44,194 nt of DNA from Candidatus Helarchaeota ASGARD archaeon Hel_GB_B (GTDB lineage Archaea; Asgardarchaeota; Lokiarchaeia; Helarchaeales; HEL-GB-B): contig SUPR01000016.1 in NCBI GenBank assembly GCA_005191425.1, positions 1 to 44,194 of the forward strand, in the 5' to 3' direction. The notes beneath the pieces were generated by a model, which was given only the letters and a program-made list of their open reading frames with translations, made no database searches and was not told the origin of the DNA. The translations under genes were made by a program, and so were the position numbers. This document shows positions 1 to 8,819 of the stretch, piece by piece. Positions within the stretch are counted from its first letter, which is position 1; each line of letters opens with the position of its first letter.

Positions 1-277
1 TTTTTCATTTAATAAATTTCTAAAACTTTTTCTATTCAGTTTTTGAATCAATAATTTATTTAATTTTTTTAAATCTTTTGTTATATTATTTTTGAAGTAT
101 AATTAAAAAAAAATTAATTAATTTATATTTATCTTTTTAGAACCTAATATAAGTCCATGCAAGAGATTTGAAACTAAAATAGAAAATAATTTAATATTTT
201 GATCAAAAAATTAATTATATTTAAATTGAAATATCAAAATATTTAATATATCAAATAATTAATACCGCTTATCCAGA

Positions 278-1102
278 TCAAGTTTTATGTTCCTCTTTAT
301 ATTTTCTCATTTTGTTTATTATATCAATTATATCATCGCAAATTTCATTATATTCACATTCTGAGCAACTCCATTCGTAATCACATTCAAACCTTTTCTT
401 ATCTCCTGCCATATCTGCGGGTATTTGACCAGCCTCTATTTTTTCTACTTTTTTTCGAATTTCGGTATCTGCATATATTTCCTTGATACTATCCGATATC
501 TTTTCCAAATCTGAAATTTTTTCCTCTGAAGTTGTTATAAAAACAATTTCAATCTTGGAAATTTCAAAAAATTGCTTCTTTATATGAAATACTAAAAATT
601 CTCCCAAATATTTCAAATTAAACCCTGATTGGACAATTTCCTTGTTTAAACGAATCCAAAATTTGCGAGGAATAGCTCTAATCATAAAACCCTTTATTAT
701 ATTAAATACTGATAAATGAATTTGGAGTTTTCTATATAAATCTGGAGAAATCGGTCGTTCTGAATAAATAAAAATTATTTGTGAAAAAGGGAAAACTGAT
801 TTTTCAGGTATATCTTTGGAAATTTCGGGCCCAAAAACTGTTATCTTACCATCAGATATCTCATCATTTTGAATAACAGGGACTAATAATCTACAGCTCG
901 GCGTTTGGGCGTTTCCAAGTTCTAAATATGTATCTTCACCTAATACCAAGGAAAATTCATCGTCAGATAGAAAATTAGTTTGCAAATTATTAAATAATTC
1001 CTTAATATTTGTATTTATTTTATATTCATGTTTATATTCGGGTCCTAAATCGTTTCCTATGTTAAATATTAATTCTCTGATTTTATTAAGTAATTCTTCC
1101 AT
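278..1102 (-). CDS. Orphan CdhC-like protein (acetyl-CoA synthase beta-subunit domain without the A-cluster domain)
   Basis: The middle of this 274-aa protein follows archaeal CdhC, the acetyl-CoA synthase subunit of the CODH/ACS complex. It has the LELG stretch near 60-63, the ITVFGPEI segment near 87-94, the FPFSQIIFI strand near 104-112 and the FWIRLNKE segment near 148-155. These correspond to the VELGGP, VTIVGPDL, YPWAMIFHV and VWMRISKD-type segments I recall from methanogen CdhC. The catalytic C-terminal domain with the A-cluster cysteines and the GxCG region is absent. In its place is a short tail with four cysteines (C240, C246, C249, C255), a possible small metal site. It therefore cannot be a complete acetyl-CoA synthase. 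A corrinoid-protein-binding, regulatory or scaffold role is possible but inferred. It stands alone and is divergent from the reductase at 1280. Start ATG at 1102. Family placement is from memory of motifs. Confidence 0.55.
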   Translation of the reverse strand: MEELLNKIRELIFNIGNDLGPEYKHEYKINTNIKELFNNLQTNFLSDDEFSLVLGEDTYLELGNAQTPSCRLLVPVIQNDEISDGKITVFGPEISKDIPEKSVFPFSQIIFIYSERPISPDLYRKLQIHLSVFNIIKGFMIRAIPRKFWIRLNKEIVQSGFNLKYLGEFLVFHIKKQFFEISKIEIVFITTSEEKISDLEKISDSIKEIYADTEIRKKVEKIEAGQIPADMAGDKKRFECDYEWSCSECEYNEICDDIIDIINKMRKYKEEHKT

Positions 1103-1279
1103 TTTTGAGTCATCAAATCCATAAATAACGATTTGATTATTTTTTAGTCTTTTAATAATTTCTCTAAAATTTTCCTCTAAAAATTAGATCAATAGATGTA
1201 CTATTTAAAAAAATATAATTCAGATATATGAAATTAGATTATAGATAAATTTTTAATAACCAATTAAATTAATTTAATT

Positions 1280-2509
1280 ATGTCACAAATTGTTGTCTTA
1301 GGTGGTTGTGGAGCTGTTGGATCTCATGCCGTTAAAACATTAGTATCGTTTGAAGATTTTTCAGAAATTATTATTGGCGATGTAGCTTCCCAAAAAGCTC
1401 AAGATTTAATTAAAGAAATAGGTTCTGATAAAGTTTCATTTTTAAAAGTTAATGCATTAGATCCAAACGATATAAAAAATGCAGTTAAAAATGCTGATGT
1501 TGTGTTAAATTGTATTGGCCCCTTCTATAAATTTGTTCCACTTATTTTAAAATCCGTTATTGAAGTAGGTATAAATTATATTGATATTTGTGATGATGTG
1601 GACGTGACTAAGGAGATATTGACATGGGATTCAATGGCAAAAGATGCGAATATCTCTGCTATAATTGGGATGGGGAGTAGTCCAGGTGTAACAAATCTAC
1701 TCACCAAATTTTGTGCAGATCAGTTATTGGATTCTGTTGAATCTGTTGATATTTATCATGCTCATGGGGGTGAACCTGTAGAAGGTCCAGGCGTTGTGGC
1801 ACACCGAATCCATGCTATGCTATTAGATATACCAATGTTTCTCGATGGAAAACTGAAATATGTTAAATATTTTGAAGATAGCGGTATTGCCCTTCAAGAA
1901 ATAGTAGAATTCTATAAGTTAAAAGGAAAATATAAAGTTTATCCATACCCACACCCTGAACAAATTACTATTCCTAAATATATAAAAAATATAAAAAGAG
2001 TTACAAACAAAGGTACTGTTCTACCACAAGAATATTACGATTTAACAAGAGAAATAGTAAAATTGGGGATAACAAGTGATATCCCAATAGATGTAAATGG
2101 TCAAATGGTAAAACCAATTGATTTTGCAATATCATACATAATTAATCAGCGCGAAAAAATATTAAAAAAATTAAATTTTGGTAAACAAAGAGGGTGCGTT
2201 AAAATTATAGTCAAAGGTCTAAAGAAAGGTAAAAATCATACATATATTTTTCAATTAGCTTCAGAAGGAGGGCAAGCAATGGGCGAAGGAACTGGAATCC
2301 CTGCAGCTTTTGGTGCAATATTAATGAAAAAAGGCAAAATAAAAAATAAAGGTATTTTTCCTCCTGAAGGTGGAATTAATCCCTTAGATTTTATAGGCAT
2401 GATGCAAAAATTTCTTAAACTTAAAAAAGTAGGCGATGAAAAAGAAGGTTCACCACTAATAATTGAATCCATTAACGCAGATGGAAAAATCAATCGATTA
2501 ACATTTTAA
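1280..2509 (+). CDS. Saccharopine dehydrogenase-like NAD(P)-dependent oxidoreductase
   Basis: This is a 409-aa soluble protein. A Rossmann fold opens at residue 4 with the motif VVLGGCGAVGSH (GxGxxG type). The segments VVLNCIGPF near 74-82 and YIDICDD near 99-105 are typical of the saccharopine dehydrogenase/homospermidine synthase-like superfamily. The IIGMGSSPGVTN segment near 127-138 is the usual entry to the second, substrate-binding domain. Members of this superfamily act in lysine metabolism or on other imino/amino acid or lipid substrates, and the exact substrate cannot be read here. The length of about 400 aa matches the short single-function forms. No lysine-pathway genes are nearby, so a lysine assignment is not supported. 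ATG start at 1280. It stands alone between the divergent CdhC-like gene and an MFS gene 160 bp downstream. Confidence 0.8.
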   Translation: MSQIVVLGGCGAVGSHAVKTLVSFEDFSEIIIGDVASQKAQDLIKEIGSDKVSFLKVNALDPNDIKNAVKNADVVLNCIGPFYKFVPLILKSVIEVGINYIDICDDVDVTKEILTWDSMAKDANISAIIGMGSSPGVTNLLTKFCADQLLDSVESVDIYHAHGGEPVEGPGVVAHRIHAMLLDIPMFLDGKLKYVKYFEDSGIALQEIVEFYKLKGKYKVYPYPHPEQITIPKYIKNIKRVTNKGTVLPQEYYDLTREIVKLGITSDIPIDVNGQMVKPIDFAISYIINQREKILKKLNFGKQRGCVKIIVKGLKKGKNHTYIFQLASEGGQAMGEGTGIPAAFGAILMKKGKIKNKGIFPPEGGINPLDFIGMMQKFLKLKKVGDEKEGSPLIIESINADGKINRLTF

Positions 2510-2671
2510 GTTAGATTTCTATGCTTAAAATAAAGTGTATTTTATAAATTCTTTTTAAAAATTCACTCAATTTATTTTCTAAATAATAATTTTTTAAATC
2601 ATTAAACTCATTTGGTCATCTTTAGAAATATATTAATAATTTTAAAAAAATAAATACTAAACTTCAAAATA

Positions 2672-4102
2672 TTGAGAGTATTAATTTTGGCAATTAAAAT
2701 TAAATCATCAAGTTTTTTATTAATTGGACTATCAATAAGCGTTTCCATGGTCTCACTTACTGATTCTATGGTGAATGTTGTATTACCTTACATTTTGAGT
2801 GATTTGAAAATTGCATTTACAATGGCAAGTTGGATAAATATTGCTCCCCTATTGTTAATAACTTGTTTGATTGTAATATTTGGAAGGCTAGGCGATTTAA
2901 CCGGTAGAAAACGATTTATAATTTTGGGAATTACTATTTATATGGTCGGAGCAATTTTATGTTCTACTTCAATATCCGGAATGTTTCTAATTGGTTATCG
3001 TGGAATACAAGGGGTCGGTTCTGCATTATTGATTTCAAATATTTATGCCATACCAAAAGATATTTTCCCACCCCATAAACATGGACAAGCAATATCTATT
3101 ATTACATTGGGCATTTATATCGGGCTAACTATCGCACCATTTTTGGGTGGTTTTTTAATTGATTACTTGAATTGGCGTTGGATATTTTTAATCTGTCTGC
3201 CAATTGAAATTATTGGTCTTATTATAATTCAATTTACTTATAAATCGAAAGTGAAAAGATTTAATAAAGAAAAATTTGACTATATAGGTGCAATTCTGCT
3301 TGCTTTAATGCTATTAACTCTTTACTTGGCTTTAACTCTTGGTAATCAAATTGGATGGGATGTTCCAATAATTATTATGTTTGTAATATTTGGGGGGACT
3401 TTGATAGGATTTATTTTATCTGAACGAAAAATTGAAACCCCCATGATACCATTAAATCTTTTTAAAAAACTTAATTTTACTACATCAACTTTTGCAGCAC
3501 TTTTATTTTATATATCAACAATGAGCGTTGGATTTTTATTGCCCATTTACTTTAAAGTATGTTTTGGATATTATGGACTTATTATTGGTTTAGTACTTTT
3601 CCCAATGCCCTTATTTATGAGTATATTTACTCCTATTTCAGGATTTTTGTCAGATAAATTTGTAAATAGAAAAATAAGTATATCTGGATTGATAATACTT
3701 TTCATTTTTTTTATATTTATGAGTTTTCTTGATTTTAATCCACCTTATTCATTTGTTTTTTTAAGTATTGGAGGAATAGGACAAGGCCTCTTTACTGCTG
3801 CAAATGTTGGAATGATAATGGACTCCGTAGATCCAAGAAAAAGAGGTATAGCATCTTCAATTTCTACAATGATGCGAACTATTGGCCAATCAAGTTCTTA
3901 TGCAATTTCAACTGCCATTTTGGGTGTATTTCTTCCTTTTAATATATTGAATGCAATCTTGTCGGGAAATATTTCTCTATCACCTGATCAAATCGAATTA
4001 TTTACTTCAAGCTTGCACACAACATTTCTATTTATGTCATTTTTCTCATTAAGTTCTTTAATTTTAATTTTAATTCAATTTTTTAATAAAAATAAAAAAT
4101 AA
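2672..4102 (+). CDS. MFS multidrug exporter, DHA2 (14-TM, EmrB/QacA) type
   Basis: This 476-aa polytopic membrane protein has about 14 hydrophobic segments. Major facilitator motif A is visible in the first cytoplasmic loop as GRLGDLTGRKR near residues 70-80. Motif C-like sequence GLTIAPFLGGFL follows in TM5, as expected for drug/proton antiporters. A D-S-x-x-N-V-x-L-P element in TM1 (DSMVNVVLP) matches the DHA2 family pattern DxTIVNVALP. Length and TM count fit EmrB/QacA exporters, which extrude hydrophobic compounds using the proton gradient. The substrate is unknown. The start used is TTG at 2672; another TTG lies five codons downstream, and the first membrane helix starts shortly after, so either is possible. 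The adjacent genes give no clear functional link. Confidence 0.85.
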   Translation: MRVLILAIKIKSSSFLLIGLSISVSMVSLTDSMVNVVLPYILSDLKIAFTMASWINIAPLLLITCLIVIFGRLGDLTGRKRFIILGITIYMVGAILCSTSISGMFLIGYRGIQGVGSALLISNIYAIPKDIFPPHKHGQAISIITLGIYIGLTIAPFLGGFLIDYLNWRWIFLICLPIEIIGLIIIQFTYKSKVKRFNKEKFDYIGAILLALMLLTLYLALTLGNQIGWDVPIIIMFVIFGGTLIGFILSERKIETPMIPLNLFKKLNFTTSTFAALLFYISTMSVGFLLPIYFKVCFGYYGLIIGLVLFPMPLFMSIFTPISGFLSDKFVNRKISISGLIILFIFFIFMSFLDFNPPYSFVFLSIGGIGQGLFTAANVGMIMDSVDPRKRGIASSISTMMRTIGQSSSYAISTAILGVFLPFNILNAILSGNISLSPDQIELFTSSLHTTFLFMSFFSLSSLILILIQFFNKNKK

Positions 4103-4324
4103 AAACTATCTAAATGATTATATCCTCTCATTTTTCAATTAGAACATCTTAAAAAGTTAGCCTAATTTAAATCAAAAAAATTATTAAAAATTGTTTATCA
4201 AATCAAAAAATTTTCGATTTTTTCATTATGACATTGTTATTTACGCCCTTTTATGAAATAAATATTTATATGTGATACTACCTAATTGTCTAAAAATGAA
4301 TTGTTTGATTTGTGGTGAGATAAA

Positions 4325-5506
4325 ATGAAAAATACTTTTGGAGATATTCCCGATTTTCCCACGAAAAAATATTTCCCTATGGCAAGAAATCTAATGACTA
4401 CATTATATGAATCTGGATGGGATTACTTAAAGATGGCTCTTACTGAAACAGTCTATAATTTCCAAGATATCGTAAATATTCGACTAGATGATGCAATTCA
4501 AACCTCAAAATTAATTTTGGATGGAAAACTTGGAATTCCACCTGAACTAGTCTTCACTTTTTCATTATTTGTACCAGTCCTAGGAATTAGGTCAGACCTA
4601 CAACAAGGTACAAATGTTCTATTATTTGGAAGGTCTGCAGATGTATCTTTTACTGTAATTGATGACCTTACTCGTGATATTTCTTTTATTTTAAATACAC
4701 ATCTAGAACAAGGACTCCCAGCAAATTGGTATATTGTAAATAATGAAGACGAATTTATGAATAGACGACACATGAAATTGGGTTTTAAAATAAAAGATAT
4801 CCCAAAAAAAACTAAAACACTTAAAAAAATGGGAGTCCATTTACGAGATATTTTAAAAGATGTACGTAATGAACGTACACCTCAATGGAGAACTAGCGAT
4901 TATTATTGCGTCATGTTATATTCTGGTGGTATGTGTAATGCAGGTCTTGAATCTTCAAATTATGAAATTTTAAGTTATATATGGGAAGGGATTAATATTG
5001 ATAAAATTGGATGGGACCAATATTTTACGTGGTATCCTTGGCCAACATTTCTTGAAACATTAATGAGAATGCCCAGAAGATCTTCTGTTTTGAGGTTTTG
5101 TGGTCTTATTTCCAATAATAAACACTATATTAACCAAATGCAATTTCCTGGAATTTGCGGAAATCCAGGTGATTGGTTTATAAAAACTATCCCTGAAACT
5201 ATTGATAAATTATGGTATGTAAAAATGGAAGAAGGTCTTCCAACTCCTGCTCAAACATTGGGGTTCTCGGCGCCTGATTGGAGAAAATCAAAAATATTTG
5301 AAGATAATAAATTTGATTATATCTATCCTAAAGGTGAAAAAATAACTCCTGAAGGATTAGGACTTACAAAAGAAGAAATGCTTAATGGTGTATATCTAGA
5401 TATTAATCATGAAACTCCATTAAATGAAAAAATTGATGAATCAAAAATAATTTCATTAGGAATGGGTAATAAAACAAAAATTATCAAAGATTTAACCGTA
5501 AACTAA
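4325..5506 (+). CDS. Unrecognised conserved-looking soluble protein, 393 aa
   Basis: I do not recognise a family. The protein has no signal peptide and no membrane helix. It is rich in aromatic residues in its middle part (for example WDQYFTWYPWPTFLE near 228-242). It has scattered cysteines in CVMLYSGGMC, FCGLISN and GICGNPGDW, but no CxxC pair. Codon use and reading-frame length support a real gene. The sequence AAATATTTATAT at about 4260-4271, some 55 bp upstream of the ATG, could be a TATA element. A proline-rich C-terminal third (PTPAQTLGFSAPDW, ITPEGLGLTKEE) suggests an enzyme-like globular domain rather than a structural repeat protein. It is alone, with more than 190 bp on either side. 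Confidence 0.7.
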   Translation: MKNTFGDIPDFPTKKYFPMARNLMTTLYESGWDYLKMALTETVYNFQDIVNIRLDDAIQTSKLILDGKLGIPPELVFTFSLFVPVLGIRSDLQQGTNVLLFGRSADVSFTVIDDLTRDISFILNTHLEQGLPANWYIVNNEDEFMNRRHMKLGFKIKDIPKKTKTLKKMGVHLRDILKDVRNERTPQWRTSDYYCVMLYSGGMCNAGLESSNYEILSYIWEGINIDKIGWDQYFTWYPWPTFLETLMRMPRRSSVLRFCGLISNNKHYINQMQFPGICGNPGDWFIKTIPETIDKLWYVKMEEGLPTPAQTLGFSAPDWRKSKIFEDNKFDYIYPKGEKITPEGLGLTKEEMLNGVYLDINHETPLNEKIDESKIISLGMGNKTKIIKDLTVN

Positions 5507-5572
5507 TAAATTGAAAAAGTATTAAAGTAAATTATCCAATAAAGGATTTCTCACAAATCCTGTTGCCGATGA

Positions 5573-5640
5573 TAAGCAGATGTTTTTATTTAAAAACTGC
5601 CTTTTTTCATTAGCAATGGAATTTGTAAAAAATCTAATAA
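5573..5640 (+). repeat. Dispersed ~70-bp upstream element, copy C
   Basis: This non-coding segment contains TGTTTTTATTTAAAAAC followed by CATTAGCAATGGAATTTGT. The same layout is found at 15169-15240 and 16645-16715, with a weaker match at 43437-43500. In each case it sits within about 130 bp upstream of a plus-strand gene. Only the roughly 70-bp core is shared with the two copies near 15-17 kb; the sequence further upstream here does not match them. It may be a promoter module with a regulator site, because the 3' end resembles a TATA element (GAATTTGTAAAAAA), or a remnant of a small repeat family. Confidence 0.5.
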
Positions 5641-5700
5641 AGTAGGTTCAATATTTATCATTTAAAAATTTAACATAAGCAATTTAAATAGTGATTTATT

Positions 5701-6222
5701 GTGATTAAAGAAATACAAAAAGAATTAGAAGAAGTTCGGTCAAAAATTCCGCCAGATTTGTTCTTAAAATTAATACAGGAATTATATTTTCAAACTTCTT
5801 GGGAATTAATAAAATATTTAATTGAATATGAAGATATTGACCCAGATATTATCTTTAAGCACCAATTAGAAATTTGTAAAAAAACTGGAAAACAAGGCGC
5901 AAATTTACTTAAGATTTTCCAGTTTTCTGGTAATTCTTTGGAAAAATTAGTTAAACAATTTGCATTTGCAGCCTATAATATGGGTATTAATGCCGAAATT
6001 AAATTTAAAAGCGAGGAAGAATGTGAATTGACTTTCAAAAAAAATTGTGGACATGGACTTAAAATTAAGGAATATAACCTACCTTTTAAATGTAATACTT
6101 GGTGTGAAACTCACTTTAATTCTGAGATTAAATCCTTAAATTCGCAATTTGCTATTAAATTAATCGAGGGTTTGCCACAAAATAAAAAGTATTGTCGATT
6201 TTTGATATATAAAATAAAATAA
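5701..6222 (+). CDS. Small cysteine-containing protein, possibly L-2-amino-thiazoline-4-carboxylate hydrolase-like
   Basis: The protein has 173 aa and no membrane helix. Its C-terminal half carries the pattern C-x3-WC-x2-H (CNTWCETHF near 131-139), a hydrophobic stretch, then L-x2-G and CRF (KYCRFLIYK near 163-171). This order resembles the ATC-hydrolase-like family (PF14196-type), which ends with an equivalent Cys region and a G-x(n)-C-x-F strand. The N-terminal half is helical ([14 protein letters not shown]). The function is not established, and many proteins assigned to that family are uncharacterised. GTG start at 5701, about 65 bp downstream of a copy of the dispersed 70-bp element. The family call is tentative. 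Confidence 0.55.
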   Translation: MIKEIQKELEEVRSKIPPDLFLKLIQELYFQTSWELIKYLIEYEDIDPDIIFKHQLEICKKTGKQGANLLKIFQFSGNSLEKLVKQFAFAAYNMGINAEIKFKSEEECELTFKKNCGHGLKIKEYNLPFKCNTWCETHFNSEIKSLNSQFAIKLIEGLPQNKKYCRFLIYKIK

Positions 6223-6752
6223 AATTCTTTTAATGATTAATCAAACCATGAGAATTAAAATAAAATATATTATTGATATTACTTTACTAAATTAATTGTT
6301 AAAAAGTTTCTATTAATACACCAATTAAGCAGAAATTATAAGATCAACGCAAGATTTGGGGATATTTATTTATAACTTTTTTAAATTTTTAATATTGATA
6401 AAATCAATTATGATTTTTGAATAATAATATTAATAATTAAATTTTTTTATTGGAATAATTTTTAAATTTGGATAAATATCGTAATACAAAACATTTTAAA
6501 ATTATGCTGTAAAATTGCTATTTAATTTCAATAAATTTAGTTCTTCTTTAATAAAGTTTCAAGTCAAAAAATAATTGATTATTGATTTTAAATTTTAAAA
6601 TTATATTTAAAATATAGATTTGTATCTTAGAATATATAAAATATAGGAGAATATGAAATATTAAATAAAGGAATTAAATTAAAAATTTTAAATTCTAAGT
6701 TTCAAAAAAATAAATTTTCTATGTAAAATGATAATAAAAGCATAAAAAGAAG
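6223..6752. other. Intergenic region without recognised features
   Basis: About 530 bp of extremely AT-rich sequence between the small Cys protein and metG. I found no open frame with coding character, no tRNA-like structure and no convincing repeat. TATA-like strings such as ATATATAAAATATA near 6630-6645 lie about 110 bp before metG and could hold its promoter, but the base composition makes chance matches likely. Confidence 0.4.
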
Positions 6753-8465
6753 GTGTTAACTTTTACAGATAAAAGAAAATGGATAGTTACATCTGCTTGG
6801 CCTTATATTAATGCAGTTCCTCATTTAGGAAATTTGATTGGATCTGTTTTATCAGCGGATGTTTTTGCACGGTATTGTAGGTTAAAAGGAGATGAAGTAG
6901 TTTTTGTTTCAGGCTCTGATGAACATGGGACACCAGTAGCTGTATCTGCCCTACAACAGAATTTGAGTTGCGAAGATTTAATTAAAAGAAACCATACATA
7001 TATAAAAAAATTATTTGAAAAATGGCAAATATCTTATGACAATTATACTGAAACACATAATCCAACACATATTGAATTTGTGAAAGAATTTTTTTTACAA
7101 GTTGAGAAGAATGGATATATTTTTGTAAAGGAAGAGGACGTTTTATTTTGTAAAAATTGTAAATTATACTTACCGGATCGATTTATTGAAGGGACTTGTC
7201 CATTTTGTCACTTTGAGAGTGCTAGGGGCGATCAATGTGATAATTGCGGGCATCTTTTAACTCCTACGCAGCTTATTGATTATCATTGTAAAAGTTGTGG
7301 CGGAAAGAATATAGAAATCAGAAAAACTAAACAATGGTATATGGATTTTCCAAAATTAGAGCCTAAATTAAAAAAATTTATTGAAAATGAAAAGTTTTCA
7401 ATCAATGCAAAAAATATTTGCAAAAATTTTATTAAGGATGGTATTCCCGCTCGTTCAGTAACGCGAGACTTAGATTGGGGAATTCCTGCACCATTTAAAG
7501 GAGCTGAAAATAAGGTTATTTATGTTTGGTTTGAAGCTGTTTTGGGCTATATTTCTGCTGTTAAAGAGTGGGCTGAAAAAATTAGAGATGATCCAAAATT
7601 ATTTGATTATTTTTGGAGAGATAAATCATGTCGATCAGTTTATTTCATAGGTAAAGATAATATTATTTTTCATTTAATTATATTTCCCGGTCTTATTTTT
7701 GCATATAACGAAAACCTTACTAAAAATGAGAAATTTACGCTACCATATAACATTTCAACAACTGAATTTTTAATGTATGAAGGTGGCAAATTTTCTAAAT
7801 CGCGGAATCGAGGGATATGGATTGATGAAGCATTAGAAATTGCACCATTAGATTACTGGCGCTACTATTTAATTAAAAACCGACCAGAAGCGAAGGACGC
7901 CTCATTTTTGTGGGACGAATTTATTGCATCAATAAACGAACTTAATGATGTTATCGGAAATTTTATCCATCGAATTTTAACTTTTATAAATAAATATTTT
8001 GACTCAACAATTCCGTTTCATCAAGAATTTGATAATGATGATATTAATTTAAATAATCAAATTAAAGATTCTATTAAAAAAGTAGAGGCATTTTATGAGG
8101 AAATTAAATTGAAGAGTGCATTAAAAGAAATTGTCGATCTTACTAGAATTGGTAATAAATATTTAAATGACAAACAACCATGGCACTTAATTAAAGAAAA
8201 TAAAACTAAAGCTGGAACAATTTTGTTTCTATGTGTTCAACTTGTCTATATTGTTGCCATTCTATTAGCCCCTATCATTCCTTCCTCTTCAAGAAAAATA
8301 TTCCAAATGTTAAATAAATCAGATGACCTTAATTCTCATAATTGGTCAGAAATTTTCAGTTATTCAATCAAATCAGGAGATAAAATTAATGCACCAATCC
8401 CTCTTTTTAAGAAATTTAAAAAGGCAGACCTTATTAATAAATATAATAAACTTAAAAAGAAATAA
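6753..8465 (+). CDS. metG: Methionyl-tRNA synthetase (class I, two zinc knuckles)
   Basis: The enzyme charges tRNA-Met with methionine using ATP. The 570-aa sequence shows the class I signature PHLGN at 23-27 and the second signature FSKS at 347-350 (KMSKS variant). The connective-peptide zinc region has eight cysteines (133, 136, 149, 152, 162, 165, 179, 182), which make the two knuckles found in archaeal and many bacterial MetRS. The AWPYINAVP segment at 15-23 is characteristic. The C-terminal EMAPII-like tRNA-binding domain is absent, as is usual in archaea where it can be a separate protein. The start is GTG at 6753: an in-frame TAA lies at 6735-6737 and no other start codon precedes the conserved N-terminus. 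The purine-rich GAAGG directly abuts the GTG, so classical spacing is missing. Confidence 0.97.
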   Translation: MLTFTDKRKWIVTSAWPYINAVPHLGNLIGSVLSADVFARYCRLKGDEVVFVSGSDEHGTPVAVSALQQNLSCEDLIKRNHTYIKKLFEKWQISYDNYTETHNPTHIEFVKEFFLQVEKNGYIFVKEEDVLFCKNCKLYLPDRFIEGTCPFCHFESARGDQCDNCGHLLTPTQLIDYHCKSCGGKNIEIRKTKQWYMDFPKLEPKLKKFIENEKFSINAKNICKNFIKDGIPARSVTRDLDWGIPAPFKGAENKVIYVWFEAVLGYISAVKEWAEKIRDDPKLFDYFWRDKSCRSVYFIGKDNIIFHLIIFPGLIFAYNENLTKNEKFTLPYNISTTEFLMYEGGKFSKSRNRGIWIDEALEIAPLDYWRYYLIKNRPEAKDASFLWDEFIASINELNDVIGNFIHRILTFINKYFDSTIPFHQEFDNDDINLNNQIKDSIKKVEAFYEEIKLKSALKEIVDLTRIGNKYLNDKQPWHLIKENKTKAGTILFLCVQLVYIVAILLAPIIPSSSRKIFQMLNKSDDLNSHNWSEIFSYSIKSGDKINAPIPLFKKFKKADLINKYNKLKKK

Positions 8466-8584
8466 TAACAAAGTTTACATTACATTTTTTCTTTTTTATA
8501 GATTTTTGATAAATATTCCAATTATTATTGATATTAATGAATAGTAAAAAAGGGTATTTATATAAATCTCAAATTTTTATTAAA

Positions 8585-8797
8585 TTACCAAACTTGAGGT
8601 TGTTCTTTTTTAAAAGGATGTACCTTAACTGCTTTTACAGGACAATATATTTCACAATTATAGCAAGTCATACAATCATCAAAATATACGATTTTTGCCT
8701 TTTTGGACCGATTGTCCAACCTAATTACATCAGTTGGACAGCAATCGACGCATATTCCGCAACCAATACATTTTTTTGTATCAATTTTTAAAATCAT
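8585..8797 (-). CDS. 2[4Fe-4S] ferredoxin-type subunit
   Basis: The protein has 70 aa with two complete cluster motifs: C10-x2-C13-x2-C16-x3-C20-P and C42-x2-C45-x2-C48-x3-C52-P. The tail is short and basic and ends in tryptophan. It follows the flavoprotein region by 22 bp on the same strand. The pair therefore resembles the flavoprotein plus ferredoxin-like subunit arrangement of adenylylsulfate reductase (AprAB) and related FrdA-type enzymes. It probably carries electrons to or from the flavin. Because the flavoprotein upstream is broken, the ferredoxin may be an orphaned remnant or may serve another partner. An extra cysteine (C19) sits next to C20. Confidence 0.88.
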   Translation of the reverse strand: MILKIDTKKCIGCGICVDCCPTDVIRLDNRSKKAKIVYFDDCMTCYNCEIYCPVKAVKVHPFKKEQPQVW

Positions 8798-8819
8798 TTT
8801 AATTCTCTTTTTAAAAATT

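Noticed and set aside
1-277. Possible features at the left edge
   Set aside because: Only AT-rich tracts and poly-T runs; no frame or structure that I can support.
4861-4879. Perfect 7-bp inverted repeat with a 5-nt loop inside the 393-aa gene
   Set aside because: It is inside coding sequence, short, and has no T-tract or link to a gene boundary; chance is sufficient.
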